NCBI GenBank assembly: GCA_042095835.1
Contig: JBELML010000066.1
Location: 1-32,576, forward strand
Length of the DNA stretch: 32,576 nucleotides
Reading direction: 5' to 3'
DNA from: DATFKA01 sp042095835
GTDB lineage: Bacteria > Bacteroidota > Bacteroidia > Chitinophagales > Saprospiraceae
The stretch's first letter is position 1; every line of letters begins with the position of its first letter. A program made the translations under genes and the position numbers. The notes under the pieces were generated by a model. It was not told the origin of the DNA, searched no databases, and saw nothing but the letters and a program-made list of their open reading frames with translations. Positions 32,372 to 32,576 of the stretch are shown piece by piece.

Positions 32372-32518
32372 CGGACAAAGAATAAGTTTCGCATTTTGAT
32401 CGAGAAGGTTTTATGCCAAGACAAGGCAAAAAACGTAGATGATGCAGGGCATCAGCGAGGCTTTTTAACGCCGTATTGGTGTAAAAGATTCCATCAAAAT
32501 CGAAAAGTTATTTTTTGA
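32372..32518 (+). pseudogene. Coding-like repeat copy at the window end
   Basis: A 48-codon stretch without an ATG runs from just after an in-frame TAA to TGA at 32516-32518. It contains DDAGHQRGFLT, sharing HQRGFLT in the same codon frame with the remnant in the arginine operon; 32441-32470 match 13020-12991 with two mismatches. After that the two differ (PYWCKRFHQNRKVIF here). It may be noncoding repeat DNA read as protein; the conserved GATGC/GCATC pairing in the core points that way. Confidence 0.3.
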
Positions 32519-32576
32519 CTGTTACTAAGTGTGAAAAAGGTGATAAGCGAAGTGCGGGATGCCGCCTAGGCACTGT

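Larger units (their letters stand above)
31692..32576. other. Gene-poor end of the window with structured and repeated sequences
   Basis: No intact gene is recognised in these 885 bases. They contain a candidate structured RNA (31832-31981), a tRNA-like stretch with an internal hairpin (32094-32201) and a coding-like repeat (32372-32518). The unseen sequence beyond base 32576 may hold the gene these belong to. Confidence 0.5.

Overview
The window looks like chromosomal DNA of a member of the Bacteroidota, most likely a Saprospiraceae/Lewinella-type bacterium. The evidence is a secreted protein with a type IX secretion (T9SS) C-terminal sorting domain, several candidate promoters of the Bacteroidota form TAnnTTTG, start sites without clear Shine-Dalgarno sequences, a succinylornithine-type carbamoyltransferase, and families typical of the phylum (DUF2061, a TlpA-like thioredoxin lipid-free exported protein, a DUF7009-like protein). 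The genus is an inference. No phage, IS element, CRISPR array or rRNA was seen. A run of 100 N marks an assembly gap at 9803-9902.

Layout. Positions 1-7603 hold a possible coding tail at the very edge, a five-helix membrane protein, an exported M28 metallopeptidase, two small Bacteroidota proteins, a CstB-like persulfide dioxygenase/rhodanese and a large secreted glucose/sorbosone-dehydrogenase-like protein. Positions 7664-17196 are the centre of the window: a minus-strand arginine cluster reading GNAT acyltransferase, argG, argC, argD, argF', an argB-argE fusion, then (after a tandem-repeat tract containing the gap) argH and an overlapping ICMT-like methyltransferase. Together these can take glutamate to arginine through N-acylated intermediates; only carbamoyl phosphate synthesis is missing. 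Ala89 of ArgF' points to succinylated rather than acetylated intermediates. Positions 17602-21749 hold a small hypothetical protein and a complete cobalamin-dependent metH, convergent across a perfect 18-bp hairpin. Next come a lipoprotein di-heme peroxidase (22230-23564), a sulfate-activation cluster DUF2061-cysC-cysD-cysN (24231-27542), a PNPOx-like flavoprotein, a beta-CASP metallo-hydrolase and a TlpA-like thioredoxin protein.

Spacers are unusually rich in short dispersed repeats and hairpins: tandem units of about 127 bp with YTATGTG heptad runs near argH, TAATAGC palindromes around the cys genes, GCTARAGC hairpins, and a coding-like repeat seen at both window edges and between argD and argF'. 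The last 885 bases hold no recognisable gene but contain a candidate structured RNA and a degenerate tRNA-like segment.

I found no clearly new defence or mobile system. The points that most deserve attention are the ArgB-ArgE fusion inside a complete acyl-arginine operon, and the coding-like repeat whose two near-identical copies both stop matching exactly at a stop codon.
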